From: Mesorhizobium sp. NZP2298
GTDB taxonomy: Bacteria > Pseudomonadota > Alphaproteobacteria > Rhizobiales > Rhizobiaceae
DNA: 64,000 nucleotides
Direction of reading: 5' to 3'
NCBI RefSeq assembly: GCF_013170825.1
Contig: NZ_CP033365.1
Span: 3,298,001 to 3,362,000, forward strand
In this document: positions 51,931-60,694 of the stretch, in pieces
Position numbering within the stretch: the stretch's first letter is position 1
How the letters are laid out: every line of letters starts with the position of its first letter
Translations under genes and position numbers: made by a program
Notes under the pieces: generated by a model
Told to the model about the DNA's origin: nothing
The model's database searches: none
The model's input: the letters and a program-made list of their open reading frames with translations, nothing else

Positions 51931-53022
51931 ATGATGACGATGGCAAAAAAGCGCGATTACAGCCTGGTCGGCGAAAGCACGCGGACCGCGATCGAGACCG
52001 GCCTGGCCTCGGCCGAGTGGTACCACACCGAGGTACCGCGCAAGGCGATGAAGGAACTGATGCAGCGCTCGGACGGCCCGGCGATCCGCGACACGGTGAT
52101 CTGGCTCGCTGTCATCGTGGGCTCGGCCGCCGGCATTGTCTGGTTCTGGGGTTCGTGGTGGGTTGTGCCGTTCCTGTTCGTCTATGGCGTGCTCTACGGC
52201 TCGTCGAGCGACTCGCGCTGGCACGAATGCGGCCACGGCACGGCCTTCCGCACGCGCTGGATGAACGATGTGGTCTATCACATCGCCTCCTTCATGCTGA
52301 TGCGCAATCCCGTGCAATGGCGCTGGAGCCATGCCCGCCACCACACCGACACCATCATTGTCGGCCGCGACGCCGAGATCGCCGTGATGCGTCCGCCGGA
52401 TTTGTTGAAGGCGGCGCTCGCCTTCACCGGCATTCTCGATTTCCGCTATTCGCTGCCGACGCTGGTGCGCCAGGCCTTCGGCACGCTGTCGGCGGAGGAG
52501 AAGAGCTACATCCCCGAAATGGAACAGCACAAGGCCGTGGTCGCTGCTCGCTGGCACGTGGCCATCTATGTGGCGACGATCGCTCTTGCGATCGCGCTGA
52601 GGTCATGGATACCGCTGGTGCTGATCGGCCTGCCGCGCCTTTACGGCACCTGGCACATGGTGACGACCGGCCTGCTGCAGCATATCGGCCTTGCCGACAA
52701 TGTCGTCGACCACCGGCTCAACACGCGCACCGTCTACATGAACCCGATCAGCCGGTTCATCTACTGGAACATGAATTACCATGTCGAGCACCACATGTTC
52801 CCCATGGTGCCTTATCACGCGCTGCCCAGGCTGCACGAACTGATCAAGCACGATCTGCCCGAGCCGAACCAGTCGATGTGGCATGCCTATCGCGAGGTCT
52901 GGCCGGTTCTGCTCAGGCAGCTGAAATACGAGGATTTTTACCTCAAGCGCGAATTGCCGCCGACGGCCAGGCCCTATCGCGGCGAGTTCCACGAGGTCGA
53001 TATGTCGGCAGCCGCCGAATAG
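51931..53022 (+). CDS. mocD: Fatty-acid-desaturase-family oxygenase (MocD-like)
   Basis: A 363-residue membrane di-iron enzyme. Histidine boxes are present: RWHECGHGTAF (box 1, H-x3-H type), WSHARHHTD (box 2) and NYHVEHHMFPMVPYHALP (box 3). Hydrophobic segments about residues 55-90 and 195-225. The rhizopine MocD protein is a member of this hydrocarbon oxygenase/desaturase group. The partner ferredoxin gene follows 28 bases downstream. The substrate is probably a small polar molecule taken up by the downstream transporter rather than a lipid, judged from the operon. Three ATGs in a row (51931, 51934, 51940) are possible starts. Confidence 0.8.
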   Translation: MMTMAKKRDYSLVGESTRTAIETGLASAEWYHTEVPRKAMKELMQRSDGPAIRDTVIWLAVIVGSAAGIVWFWGSWWVVPFLFVYGVLYGSSSDSRWHECGHGTAFRTRWMNDVVYHIASFMLMRNPVQWRWSHARHHTDTIIVGRDAEIAVMRPPDLLKAALAFTGILDFRYSLPTLVRQAFGTLSAEEKSYIPEMEQHKAVVAARWHVAIYVATIALAIALRSWIPLVLIGLPRLYGTWHMVTTGLLQHIGLADNVVDHRLNTRTVYMNPISRFIYWNMNYHVEHHMFPMVPYHALPRLHELIKHDLPEPNQSMWHAYREVWPVLLRQLKYEDFYLKRELPPTARPYRGEFHEVDMSAAAE

Positions 53023-53050
53023 CGATCGCGAGTGTTGGCAGGAGACTGAG

Positions 53051-53362
53051 ATGGCCGATTGGGTTGAAGCGTGCGCGGTGGATGATGTCGAGGAGGAGGA
53101 TGTCATCCGCTTCGACCATGGCGGCCGCACCTTCGCGGTCTACCGGTCGCCGGATGATGAGTTCTTCGCCACCGACGGCTATTGCACGCATGAGAAGGCG
53201 CATCTGGCCGACGGGCTGGTGATGGACGACATCATCGAATGCCCCAAGCATAATGGCCGTTTCAACTACAAGACCGGCCAGGCCAAGGGCGCGCCGGTCT
53301 GCGTCAATCTCGTGACCTATCCGGTGAAGATCGAGGCCGGTAAGGTGATGATCCAGATTTGA
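53051..53362 (+). CDS. mocE: Rieske [2Fe-2S] ferredoxin (MocE-like)
   Basis: A 103-residue Rieske protein with cluster motifs YCTHEKAHLADG (Cys-x-His) and IECPKHNGRFN (Cys-x2-His), the electron donor to the adjacent MocD-like oxygenase. GGCAGGAGACTGAG precedes ATG. In the known moc operon a reductase (MocF) follows; here no ferredoxin reductase is visible and the next gene is PanB-like, so electrons must come from a reductase encoded elsewhere. Confidence 0.85.
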   Translation: MADWVEACAVDDVEEEDVIRFDHGGRTFAVYRSPDDEFFATDGYCTHEKAHLADGLVMDDIIECPKHNGRFNYKTGQAKGAPVCVNLVTYPVKIEAGKVMIQI

Positions 53363-53411
53363 CGCGCGGCAACCGACCCAGCACATGGCAAGCGTTAGAG
53401 GGGATGTTTTA

Positions 53412-54215
53412 ATGAGCCGAAAGAGACCGACCGTCGCCGATCTGCGCGCCATGAAGGGCAAGCGCCAGCTGACCATGCTGCGCGTGCTGACGCTTGACGA
53501 GGCGGAGGCCGCCGAACGGGCAGGGGTCGACATTGTCTCGGTGCCGCCCGAACTGGTGCTCAACCCGCAATATCGCGATGCCGCACCCAGCCTGTTCACC
53601 ATGCCGGGCGAAAACTTCTTCGAGATCGGCACGGCGGACGATTTCCTGCGCTGGGCGTTCCGGCTCTATAAGGCCGGTGCCGACGCGGTCTATTGCAGCG
53701 CCGGCTATGCCACGATCAGGCGCATGGCGGATGACGCCATACCTGTCATCGGCCATGTCGGCCTCATTCCATCCCGCGCCACCTGGACCGGCGGCTTCAA
53801 GGCGGTCGGCAAGACCGCCGATACCGCTCTCCAGGTCTTCGAAGCGGTAAAGCAACTGGAGGCTGCCGGTGCCATCGGCGCGGAGATCGAAGTCGTGCCG
53901 GTGGAGGTGGCCAAGGCGATCTCGGAGCGGACCTCGCTGATCATGCTGTCGATGGGGGCGGGCACCGGCTGCGACGCGCAATATCTGTTCGCCGAGGATA
54001 TCCTTGGCCAGAACCGGGGCCACATGCCGCGCCACTCCAAGGTCTATCGCAATTTCGCCGCCGAATATGACCGGCTGCAGGCGGAGCGGGTAGCGGCATT
54101 CTCCGAATATGTCGCCGACGTCAACAGCGGCGCCTATCCCGAGGACAGGCACATCGTGCACATGGACCCGGCCGAGCTCGGCCTGTTCATGAAAAGGGTA
54201 GACGCAAAGAGCTGA
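53412..54215 (+). CDS. PanB-like (ketopantoate hydroxymethyltransferase fold) protein
   Basis: A 267-residue protein. ATG 53412 has AGGGGATGTTTTA upstream. It resembles 3-methyl-2-oxobutanoate hydroxymethyltransferase: KRPTVADLRAMKGKRQLTMLRVLTLDEAEAAERAGVDIVSV, PVIGHVGLIPSR and EAVKQLEAAGAIGAEIEVVPVEVAKAISERTSLIMLSMGAGTGCDAQYLFAEDILG (the C-terminal 'G.G...D.Q.LV..D..G' region). In true PanB the first part reads '...K..G..I.MLTAYD'; here it is KRQLTMLRVL, so the Asp that binds metal is changed. With its location in the moc-like operon, a related aldol or retro-aldol reaction on a pathway keto acid is more likely than pantothenate synthesis. Confidence 0.75.
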   Translation: MSRKRPTVADLRAMKGKRQLTMLRVLTLDEAEAAERAGVDIVSVPPELVLNPQYRDAAPSLFTMPGENFFEIGTADDFLRWAFRLYKAGADAVYCSAGYATIRRMADDAIPVIGHVGLIPSRATWTGGFKAVGKTADTALQVFEAVKQLEAAGAIGAEIEVVPVEVAKAISERTSLIMLSMGAGTGCDAQYLFAEDILGQNRGHMPRHSKVYRNFAAEYDRLQAERVAAFSEYVADVNSGAYPEDRHIVHMDPAELGLFMKRVDAKS

Positions 54216-55724
54216 TTATTCGGTTTCCTGGCTGACCATCGCAGCGCCTTGCCACGCTCCATCGGCGAGCATGGCGTGGAGCAGCTCGGCGTCGGTTCCC
54301 AGCGGCCGGTCGTCTTTCAGCATCGATACATGCGCGCGCACCGCCGCATAGATCGAGCCAGTCCGTGGCCCCAGCGTCGACCCTTCACGCAGGTCGACGG
54401 CCTGGGCGGCAGCCATCAGCTCGAAGGCTATCAGCCGCCGCCACAGCGCGATCATCCCGGCGCATTTCGCAACGGCGAGGGGTGACTGGGTCGCATGGTC
54501 CTCGACGCCTTCCGATACCGGCAGGAAGTCGAGCATCACAGGATTGGCCTTGTGGCGAATGGCGGCCAGGATCGATGTCGCCGTCTTCTGCAGGGGCACG
54601 AAGCCGGCCGACGCGCCGCCGACTGGCGACAGATATTTCGCCAGGCCGTTGCGTCCCGAGCCGGTGAGCTGAATGAAGCGGGCGACGCTCGCGGCGGCGC
54701 ATTGCGCGATCGCAAGGCTGAGCGTCTCGAAAGCGAGGGAAAGGGCGGCCGTGTGGAAATTGCCGGTCGACAGCACGAGTTCGTCATCGCCCAGCACCAG
54801 CGGGTTGTCGGCGGCGGCATTGAGCTCGATCTCGACGGCACGTTTCGCCTGGCCGATCGCCTCGATCAGCGCGCCGTGGATCGACGGCATGCAGCGGATC
54901 GACAGCGGGTCCTGCAGGGTGGTCGGCGCCGGCGGCTCGTCGCGGGCCAGCAGATCGTGCAGTACCTTGGCGGCCTCCTGTTGACCGGCCGCCGGGCGTG
55001 CCATGTGCAGGCGCGGATCGAGGATAGTGCGGTTGGCGCCAAAACCTTCCATGGTCAGCGCGCCGGCCTGCTGCTGCTGGGCCAGCGCCGACAGCGCGTC
55101 AGTTATCGCAAGCGCGCCGCTGCCGGAAGAGACCGCCGAAGCGTTGATCAGCGACAGCCCGTCCTTGGGTGCCAGGCTGATGGGTGCGAGGCGGCCCATC
55201 ATCAGCGCCTTGGCCGCCGGCATGCGACGGCCCTGATAGTCGACTTCGCCTTCGCCGATCAGGACACGGGCAAGCGCCGTCATCAGGACGAGGTCGCCGG
55301 CGCCGATCGAACCGAGAGACGGCATCACCGGATGGACACCGGCATTGAGCACGTCGACCAGAGCGACGAAGACAGCGGGCGAGAGGCCGGAGCCGCCGGC
55401 CGACAGCATCGCCAGGCGGGCGACCATTGTTGCCCGCACCGCCTCAACCGGCAGCGCCTCGCCGACCGCGCCGCTGCGCCCTTCCAGCAATTGGCGCTGG
55501 AAGGCACTGGCGTCGCCCTCGACCGCCGTGCCGAGATTGGCGCCGAGCCCGGTGTTCAGCCCGTATATGGGCTGGCCGGAGGCGGCGGCCTGGTCGAGCA
55601 CTTTTCGTGCCTTGTCCAGCCTGCCGAGGACATCGGATCCGATCTCCACCTTGCGGGCTTCGCGGGCGACGGTGGCGATATCGCCGACACTGACGGCGGC
55701 TCCGGTGAGGACGAGCGCGCTCAT
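54216..55724 (-). CDS. Ammonia-lyase (HAL/PAL)-fold protein lacking the usual MIO triad
   Basis: A 502-residue member of the histidine/phenylalanine ammonia-lyase superfamily; the length is normal. The catalytic Tyr loop is kept (IYGLNTGLGANLGT, Tyr54), as are GRSGAVG, LSLINASAVSSGSGA and the C-terminal EGVEDHATQSPLAV. The cofactor loop reads PSLGSIGAGDLVLMTALARVLIGEGE, where typical enzymes have GSVGASGDLAPL. The Ser of Ala-Ser-Gly, which forms MIO, is absent (Gly141-Ala142-Gly143-Asp144) and the segment is about three residues shorter. It may use a different chemistry. It overlaps the ornithine cyclodeaminase homologue upstream (ATGA) and abuts the PanB-like gene tail to tail. Confidence 0.8.
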   Translation of the reverse strand: MSALVLTGAAVSVGDIATVAREARKVEIGSDVLGRLDKARKVLDQAAASGQPIYGLNTGLGANLGTAVEGDASAFQRQLLEGRSGAVGEALPVEAVRATMVARLAMLSAGGSGLSPAVFVALVDVLNAGVHPVMPSLGSIGAGDLVLMTALARVLIGEGEVDYQGRRMPAAKALMMGRLAPISLAPKDGLSLINASAVSSGSGALAITDALSALAQQQQAGALTMEGFGANRTILDPRLHMARPAAGQQEAAKVLHDLLARDEPPAPTTLQDPLSIRCMPSIHGALIEAIGQAKRAVEIELNAAADNPLVLGDDELVLSTGNFHTAALSLAFETLSLAIAQCAAASVARFIQLTGSGRNGLAKYLSPVGGASAGFVPLQKTATSILAAIRHKANPVMLDFLPVSEGVEDHATQSPLAVAKCAGMIALWRRLIAFELMAAAQAVDLREGSTLGPRTGSIYAAVRAHVSMLKDDRPLGTDAELLHAMLADGAWQGAAMVSQETE

Positions 55725-56722
55725 GCGAAACGCAGCCTCTGGCCGACGCCTTTTTCTCCTGCCTTGGCCAGCATCGCCTTGCCGAGCGCAATGTCGGACA
55801 ACGACAGGCCGCGGTGCCAGAACAGGATGGTCTCGTCGTCGTTCTGCCGGCCCGGCTTGAGGCCGGCGGCGATCTGGCCGAGCTCGGCATGCAGCGTCTT
55901 TTCGCTCAGCCGTCCGGTTTCGACATGGGCCCGCAGCGAGCCGAACTTGCCGCCCTTGCACTGGCCCCAGTCGTCGACCACCATCTTCTGCATGATGTCG
56001 GTCAGCGACAGCTCCACCGCGCTCATCGTGCCATAGGGCACGACAAGGGCGCCGGGCTTGATCCATTCGGTCTTGAGCAGCGGCTGAGGCTCCGGCAGCC
56101 GCGAGGCCTCGACAACGATGTCGGCACCTTCGATGCAGGTCTTCCAGTCGGCGACCGCCGTCACTTTCTTGCCGAGGTCGGCGGAGAGCTTGGCGGCAAA
56201 GCCGTCACGGCTTTCCGGGCGGCGCGAATGGACGCGGATCTCGTCGAAGTCGAAGAGATGATCAAGCAGGCGCACGTTCCAGTAGGCGGTGCCGCGCGCG
56301 CCGATATGGGCGAGCACCTTGGAGTTCTTGCGTGCCAGATGCTTCGCGCCGATGGCGGTGACGGCGCCGGTGCGCATGTCGGTGATGACGGTGGCATCGA
56401 GGATGGCACGCGGCGTGCCGGTGCGCGGATCGAACAGGTTGAGAATGCCGAATTCGGAGGGCAGGCCATGCAGATAGTTGTCGACATAGTCGCCGACGAT
56501 CTTCACGCCCGCCGCGTCGAGTGGCGCCACATAGCCGCGCAGGACGTTGAAATGGCCGTGGAAGGATGGGTCCGGTTCCAGGTGGACACGCGGCTCGATC
56601 ACGGTCTGGCCCTTGCCCTGAGCGACCAGGCCGGCCTCGACGGCGGCAATGATTTCGCCGTCGGTCATGGCAAGCGCATCGATGTCAAGAGCATTGAGAT
56701 AGTCGATGTAGATGGGCTTCAT
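55721..56722 (-). CDS. Ornithine cyclodeaminase/mu-crystallin family protein
   Basis: A 333-residue NAD-dependent protein. ATG 56722 is used; an upstream in-frame start adds 20 residues without family resemblance. Segments: HLEPDPSFHGHFNVLRGYVAPLDAAGVKIVGDYVDNYLHGLPSEFGILNLFDPRTGTPRAILDATVITDMRTGAVTAIGAKHLARK, then the Rossmann part KVLAHIGARGTAYWNVRLLDHLFDFDEIRVHSRR. Members are cyclodeaminases, imine reductases or lysine/ornithine dehydrogenases. Its coupling to a lyase-fold protein suggests amino-acid or imine chemistry that feeds or drains the moc-like pathway. It is divergent from the MFS gene with a 121-base gap. Confidence 0.85.
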   Translation of the reverse strand: MKPIYIDYLNALDIDALAMTDGEIIAAVEAGLVAQGKGQTVIEPRVHLEPDPSFHGHFNVLRGYVAPLDAAGVKIVGDYVDNYLHGLPSEFGILNLFDPRTGTPRAILDATVITDMRTGAVTAIGAKHLARKNSKVLAHIGARGTAYWNVRLLDHLFDFDEIRVHSRRPESRDGFAAKLSADLGKKVTAVADWKTCIEGADIVVEASRLPEPQPLLKTEWIKPGALVVPYGTMSAVELSLTDIMQKMVVDDWGQCKGGKFGSLRAHVETGRLSEKTLHAELGQIAAGLKPGRQNDDETILFWHRGLSLSDIALGKAMLAKAGEKGVGQRLRFA

Positions 56723-56843
56723 TCTATGCGCGCCCTTTCCTCGGTCGCCCCGCTCATCCCATAGCAGGCCGCGAGGCGACACGAAAGTTTGTTGCGCTGG
56801 CTATGGACGCAGTCGGTCAAATGCTGTTCAACCCGGTCTCGAC

Positions 56844-58277
56844 ATGACTGCCATTCCCGAAACTGAAACCTTACCGGCAACGGCCACCAGTGCGCGGCGC
56901 GTGGCCCTGATCGTCGCCATCGCCTTCTTCATGCAATTGCTGGATTCGACGATCATCTCAACCTCGTTGCCGCAGATGGGTGCCTCCTTCGGCGTGCCGG
57001 CGGTGGCGATGAGCATCGGCATCACGGTCTACATGCTGACAATGGCTGTTTTCGTGCCGCTGTCTGGCTGGCTTGCCGACCGGTTCGGCGCGCGCAACAT
57101 TTTTCTCGTGGCGATAGCGCTGTTCACGCTGGCCTCGCTCGCCTGCGGCTTTTCGGAAAACCTGACCCAATTTGTCGCTGCTCGTGCCGTGCAAGGGCTG
57201 GGCAGCGCGCTGATGACGCCGGTCGGCCGCATTCTTGTCCTGCGCAATGCGTCGAAGTCCGAGCTGCTGAACGCCACCGCGCTGATCACCTGGCCGGCGC
57301 TGTTCGCGCCCGTGGTCGGGCCGGTGCTCGGCGGTTTCATCACCAGCTACCTGTCCTGGCACTGGAATTTCTTCATCAATGTACCGCTTGGGCTGATCGG
57401 GCTGGCGCTGGTCGCCCGCTTCATTCCGGGCGACCGGGAAGCCGATCCCAAGCCGCTCGACTGGCCGGGGTTTTTCCTGACGTCGCTCGGGCTCGCCTGC
57501 CTGCTCTTCGGCCTCGAGCGCATCGCGCATCCCGAGGACGGCCTGCTGCCCACGGTGCTGCTGATCGCGGCGGGCATCGTCATCGGCTGGCTGGCGGTGC
57601 GGCATCTCCTCCGCGCGGCTCATCCGCTGCTCGATCTTTCCTCGTTCAAGGTGCTGACATTCGCCATCTCGACACTCGCCGCGGGCACCATATTCCGGAT
57701 GGCGATCAACGCCACGCCGTTCCTGCTGCCGCTTTTGTTCCAGGTTGGCTTCGGCCTCTCGCCCGTTGATGCCGGCTTGATGATCCTGGCCTATTTCCTC
57801 GGCAATCTCGGCATGAAGACGGTAACGACGCCAACGCTGCGGCGTTTCGGTTTCCGCTCGGTGATGGTCGTCAACGGCATCATCGCCTCGGCCTCGATCA
57901 TGGCTTGCGGGGCGATCTCGCCGCAGACGCCGCGGGCGCTGGTTGTCGTGTTGATGCTGATCGCCGGCCTGTCGCGGTCGATGCAGTTCACCGCGCTCAA
58001 CACGCTGGCCTTCGCCGATATCGATGCGGCGCAACGCAGTTCGGCGGCGACGCTGTCGTCCATGCTGCAGCAGGTGGCGATGCTGTTCGGCGTCGCGGTG
58101 GCGGCGGCGATCCTGAACCTGTCGCAGATCGCCAGGGACCGGCCGGCGCTCGACCTCGCCGATTTTCGAATCGCCTTCCTGGCGATCGGTGTCATCGGCC
58201 TGGTCGCGGCATTGCGTTTTCTCGTGCTGCCGCCCGCGGCGGGGGCAGAGGTTTCCGGCCACGTACCGGCGAATTGA
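56844..58277 (+). CDS. MFS transporter, DHA2 (14-helix drug exporter) type
   Basis: A 477-residue polytopic protein. Motif A-like GWLADRFGARNIF after helix 2, motif C-like ALFAPVVGPVLGGFI in helix 5, and the early DSTIISTSLPQMGASFG (the D1/'LD.TIVN.ALP' motif of DHA2 exporters) identify the family. Expected function is proton-driven efflux of small molecules. It stands divergent to the ornithine cyclodeaminase homologue and 269 bases before the sugar-type importer, and I see no ribosome site of quality (GGTCTCGAC). Confidence 0.85.
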   Translation: MTAIPETETLPATATSARRVALIVAIAFFMQLLDSTIISTSLPQMGASFGVPAVAMSIGITVYMLTMAVFVPLSGWLADRFGARNIFLVAIALFTLASLACGFSENLTQFVAARAVQGLGSALMTPVGRILVLRNASKSELLNATALITWPALFAPVVGPVLGGFITSYLSWHWNFFINVPLGLIGLALVARFIPGDREADPKPLDWPGFFLTSLGLACLLFGLERIAHPEDGLLPTVLLIAAGIVIGWLAVRHLLRAAHPLLDLSSFKVLTFAISTLAAGTIFRMAINATPFLLPLLFQVGFGLSPVDAGLMILAYFLGNLGMKTVTTPTLRRFGFRSVMVVNGIIASASIMACGAISPQTPRALVVVLMLIAGLSRSMQFTALNTLAFADIDAAQRSSAATLSSMLQQVAMLFGVAVAAAILNLSQIARDRPALDLADFRIAFLAIGVIGLVAALRFLVLPPAAGAEVSGHVPAN

Positions 58278-58369
58278 AACCGAATTTTTCGCCTGATGCG
58301 GAGATAAATTCCGCCTCATCCTTTCGCCTTGATGCAGCGCTTTCGTAAATGGCTGCGATGGCGCAATCA

Positions 58370-58417
58370 ATTGCCAAAAATGCAGGAGTTTCCGCGCATT
58401 GCGCCAGTTTCGGCAAT
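58370..58417. promoter_or_regulatory. Inverted repeat upstream of the sugar-type ABC operon
   Basis: ATTGCCAAAA (58370-58379) and TTTCGGCAAT (58408-58417) form an interrupted dyad 28 bases apart, each flanked by CAATCA. It is placed 130 bases before the permease gene and may be an operator or looping site. The rest of 58278-58546 has no recognised feature. Confidence 0.35.
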
Positions 58418-58546
58418 CAATGTGTCCACCCGATGAATATCGACATCAGCCGGTGTTCCGAGCGCGGATTCATTTGACGAACCGGCGCTGAGCCGATTAG
58501 CTTTTGCTTTCGGGATGGCAGCGCTGCCATCGGGGCAAATGCAGAC

Positions 58547-59533
58547 ATGAACACGATCGGCTGGCTAAATCCGAGGAGCCTGAATCAGGAAGGCATTGTC
58601 TTTGCCATTGCCGTGGTGCTGTTCGTTGCCGCGGCAATAGGGCTGCCGGGCTTCATCGATCCCAACAACCTCGTCGCCATTGTCCGCTCGGTGTCGGTGC
58701 TGGGCATATTGGCGCTCGGCATGGCCGTCGTCATCATCGGCCGCGGTATCGACCTGTCCGCCGTGGCGATCATGGCGATGTCGGTCGCCTGGTATCTGCA
58801 ACTGCTCAACACGGGAACCTCGGACGGGCTGGCCTTCGCCTATGTGCTGGCCGGCGTGCTCGCCATCGGGCTGCTCAACGGCTTTCTCGTCGCCTATGCC
58901 GACGTCCCGGCGATTTTCGTGACGCTGGCCACCGGCTCCTTCGTCTTCGGCTATGTGCGCTCGCAACTGATCACGCAGGATGCGGTACCGGTGCCGCAAG
59001 GACATTGGGTCGAACTGCTCGGCGGCCTGCGCTTCCTCGATATCCCGATCGAGGTGTTCGTCTTCGCGGGCCTCGCCTTCCTGTTCTTCCTCTTCCTGCG
59101 TTACACCAAATGGGGGCGCTACATCTATTTTGCCGGCGACAATCCGGTCGCGGCCCGCAACATCGGCATCCCGGTGCGGCCGATGCTGGTGCTGCGCTAT
59201 GTGCTGTCCGCCTTCGTTGCCCTGATCGCCGGCCTGCTGACAGCGGCGAGCCTGCATTCGATCAATACGCGCGTCGTCAATTCGACGCTGCTTTACGACA
59301 TCGTGCTGGTGGCGGTGATCGGCGGGATCGGCCTGTCGGGCGGACGGGGCGGGGTGCGCAACGTGCTGGTTGGGGCGGCGCTGATCGGCATCCTGCTCAA
59401 CGCCATGACCATCATCGACATTCCGCTGCTCTACCAGAACCTGATCAAGGCAGCGATCCTGCTCGGCGCCATCATCGTCGATGGCATCATCAATCCACGC
59501 GACGAACAGACCGCGCAACAAGGCGACATTTAG
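58547..59533 (+). CDS. Ribose/inositol-type ABC transporter permease
   Basis: A 328-residue permease of the RbsC/BPD_transp_2 group. Segments: VSVLGILALGMAVVIIGRGIDLSAVAIMAMSVAW (the GIDLS motif of sugar permeases), ILNGFL-like GLLNGFLVAYADVPAIFVTLATGSFVFGYV, and GGIGLSGGRGGVRNVLVGAALIGILLNAM. It forms a heteromeric channel with the permease half at 60695. The upstream region has an interrupted dyad. It is the first gene of the importer operon, whose binding protein follows 60 bases later. Confidence 0.9.
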   Translation: MNTIGWLNPRSLNQEGIVFAIAVVLFVAAAIGLPGFIDPNNLVAIVRSVSVLGILALGMAVVIIGRGIDLSAVAIMAMSVAWYLQLLNTGTSDGLAFAYVLAGVLAIGLLNGFLVAYADVPAIFVTLATGSFVFGYVRSQLITQDAVPVPQGHWVELLGGLRFLDIPIEVFVFAGLAFLFFLFLRYTKWGRYIYFAGDNPVAARNIGIPVRPMLVLRYVLSAFVALIAGLLTAASLHSINTRVVNSTLLYDIVLVAVIGGIGLSGGRGGVRNVLVGAALIGILLNAMTIIDIPLLYQNLIKAAILLGAIIVDGIINPRDEQTAQQGDI

Positions 59534-59593
59534 GGGTACCCGGAACGATCGCGACGATCGGCCGGCAATGACAATCGAAACAGAGGATGTGAC

Positions 59594-60619
59594 ATGAAAC
59601 TGATCAGAACACTGATGGTCGCCGCCACGGCGCTGGCCGTTACCGCCTTCGTGGCGCCGACCTTCGCCGCTGATGATCCGGGTCCGGCCGCCTATGCGCA
59701 GGCGCTCAAGGGCAAGCGCGTCATGCTGGTGCCGCTGGCGATGGGCTTCGACCTGGCGCAGGGCTGGGCGCACTATCTGAAGAAGGAAGTCGAGGCCTGG
59801 GGCGGCGTGTTCGAGACGCGCGATCCGAACTGGGTGGTCGACGCGGGCGCGCAGGCTATCACCGACGCGATCTCGTCCGACACAAGGCCCGACGTGCTGA
59901 TCATCCATGCACCGGACCTCAACTCCTATTCCAAGCTGATGAAGAAGGCGCAGGCCGCCGGCACCTATGTGCTTCTGGTCGACAACCCCGCCAACTTCCC
60001 GGCCGATGCCTTTGTCGGCAGCGACTGGGACCGGCTCGGCCAACTCGAGGCCGAAGCGGCGATCAAGGGCTGCGGCGAGAACTCGTCGAAGAAGATCGGA
60101 CTGGTGCAAGGCGACCAGGCGAACTCTTCCAGCCTGTATCAGTATGCCGGCATCATGAAGGTGCTGGACAAGCATCCTGACTTCAAGGTGGTGGCCAAGC
60201 CCGACTCCAACTGGGATGCGACGACCTCGCGCAACGTGACGACGACGATGCTGCAGCAGAACCCGGACATCTGCTCGATCATCGATTTCTGGGATGGTGA
60301 CGCCACCGGCGCATCCGCCGCGATCCGCGACGCCAAGCTGGACGGCAAGGTGTTTCTCGTCACCACCGGCGGCGGCGAGAAGGCGGCCGATTGCGACAAG
60401 CTGCAGGATGGCACCTATGGCGCCGTGGTGATGACCGATCTCGCCCGCCAGTCGGGCGACATGAACGCCATCATCAAGTTCCTGCTGCAGAGCGGCCAGC
60501 CAGCCGGCACCTCGCACACCTACATCTACACGCTGGAGAAGGCGACGACCAAGGCCGATCTCAAGCCCGACAGCTGCTGGGACCTGAAGGCGCTGCAGGC
60601 CGAAGCGGCGGCGAAATAA
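59594..60619 (+). CDS. Sugar/inositol-type ABC substrate-binding protein
   Basis: A 341-residue periplasmic protein of the Peripla_BP_4 (ribose/inosamine MocB-like) group. Signal peptide MKLIRTLMVAATALAVTAFVAPTFAA, then KRVMLVPLAMGFDLAQGWAHYLKKEVEAWGGVFETRDPN, VLIIHAPDLNSYSKLMKKAQAAGTYVLLVDNP and IGLVQGDQANSSSLYQYAGIMKVLDKHPDFKVV. Two Cys residues (GCGEN, ICSII) are unusual. MocB in the rhizopine cluster is of this class. A strong hairpin follows before the permease fusion. Confidence 0.85.
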   Translation: MKLIRTLMVAATALAVTAFVAPTFAADDPGPAAYAQALKGKRVMLVPLAMGFDLAQGWAHYLKKEVEAWGGVFETRDPNWVVDAGAQAITDAISSDTRPDVLIIHAPDLNSYSKLMKKAQAAGTYVLLVDNPANFPADAFVGSDWDRLGQLEAEAAIKGCGENSSKKIGLVQGDQANSSSLYQYAGIMKVLDKHPDFKVVAKPDSNWDATTSRNVTTTMLQQNPDICSIIDFWDGDATGASAAIRDAKLDGKVFLVTTGGGEKAADCDKLQDGTYGAVVMTDLARQSGDMNAIIKFLLQSGQPAGTSHTYIYTLEKATTKADLKPDSCWDLKALQAEAAAK

Positions 60620-60645
60620 ACCGCACGTTGCCGACAGATATCAAT

Positions 60646-60672
60646 GAGGTGGCCGGATTGTCCGGCCACCTC
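60646..60672 (+). terminator. Intercistronic hairpin after the binding-protein gene
   Basis: GAGGTGGCCGG-ATTGT-CCGGCCACCTC, an 11-bp perfect stem followed by TTTC. It is situated to set binding protein above permease levels by partial termination, as at 40626. Confidence 0.75.
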
Positions 60673-60694
60673 TTTCTCGTACCGCAGTGAGCCG

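Noticed and set aside
56958..58370. 470-codon reverse-strand frame over the MFS gene
   Set aside because: Composition rich in Arg, Gln and His typical of shadow frames; the plus strand has clear MFS motifs.
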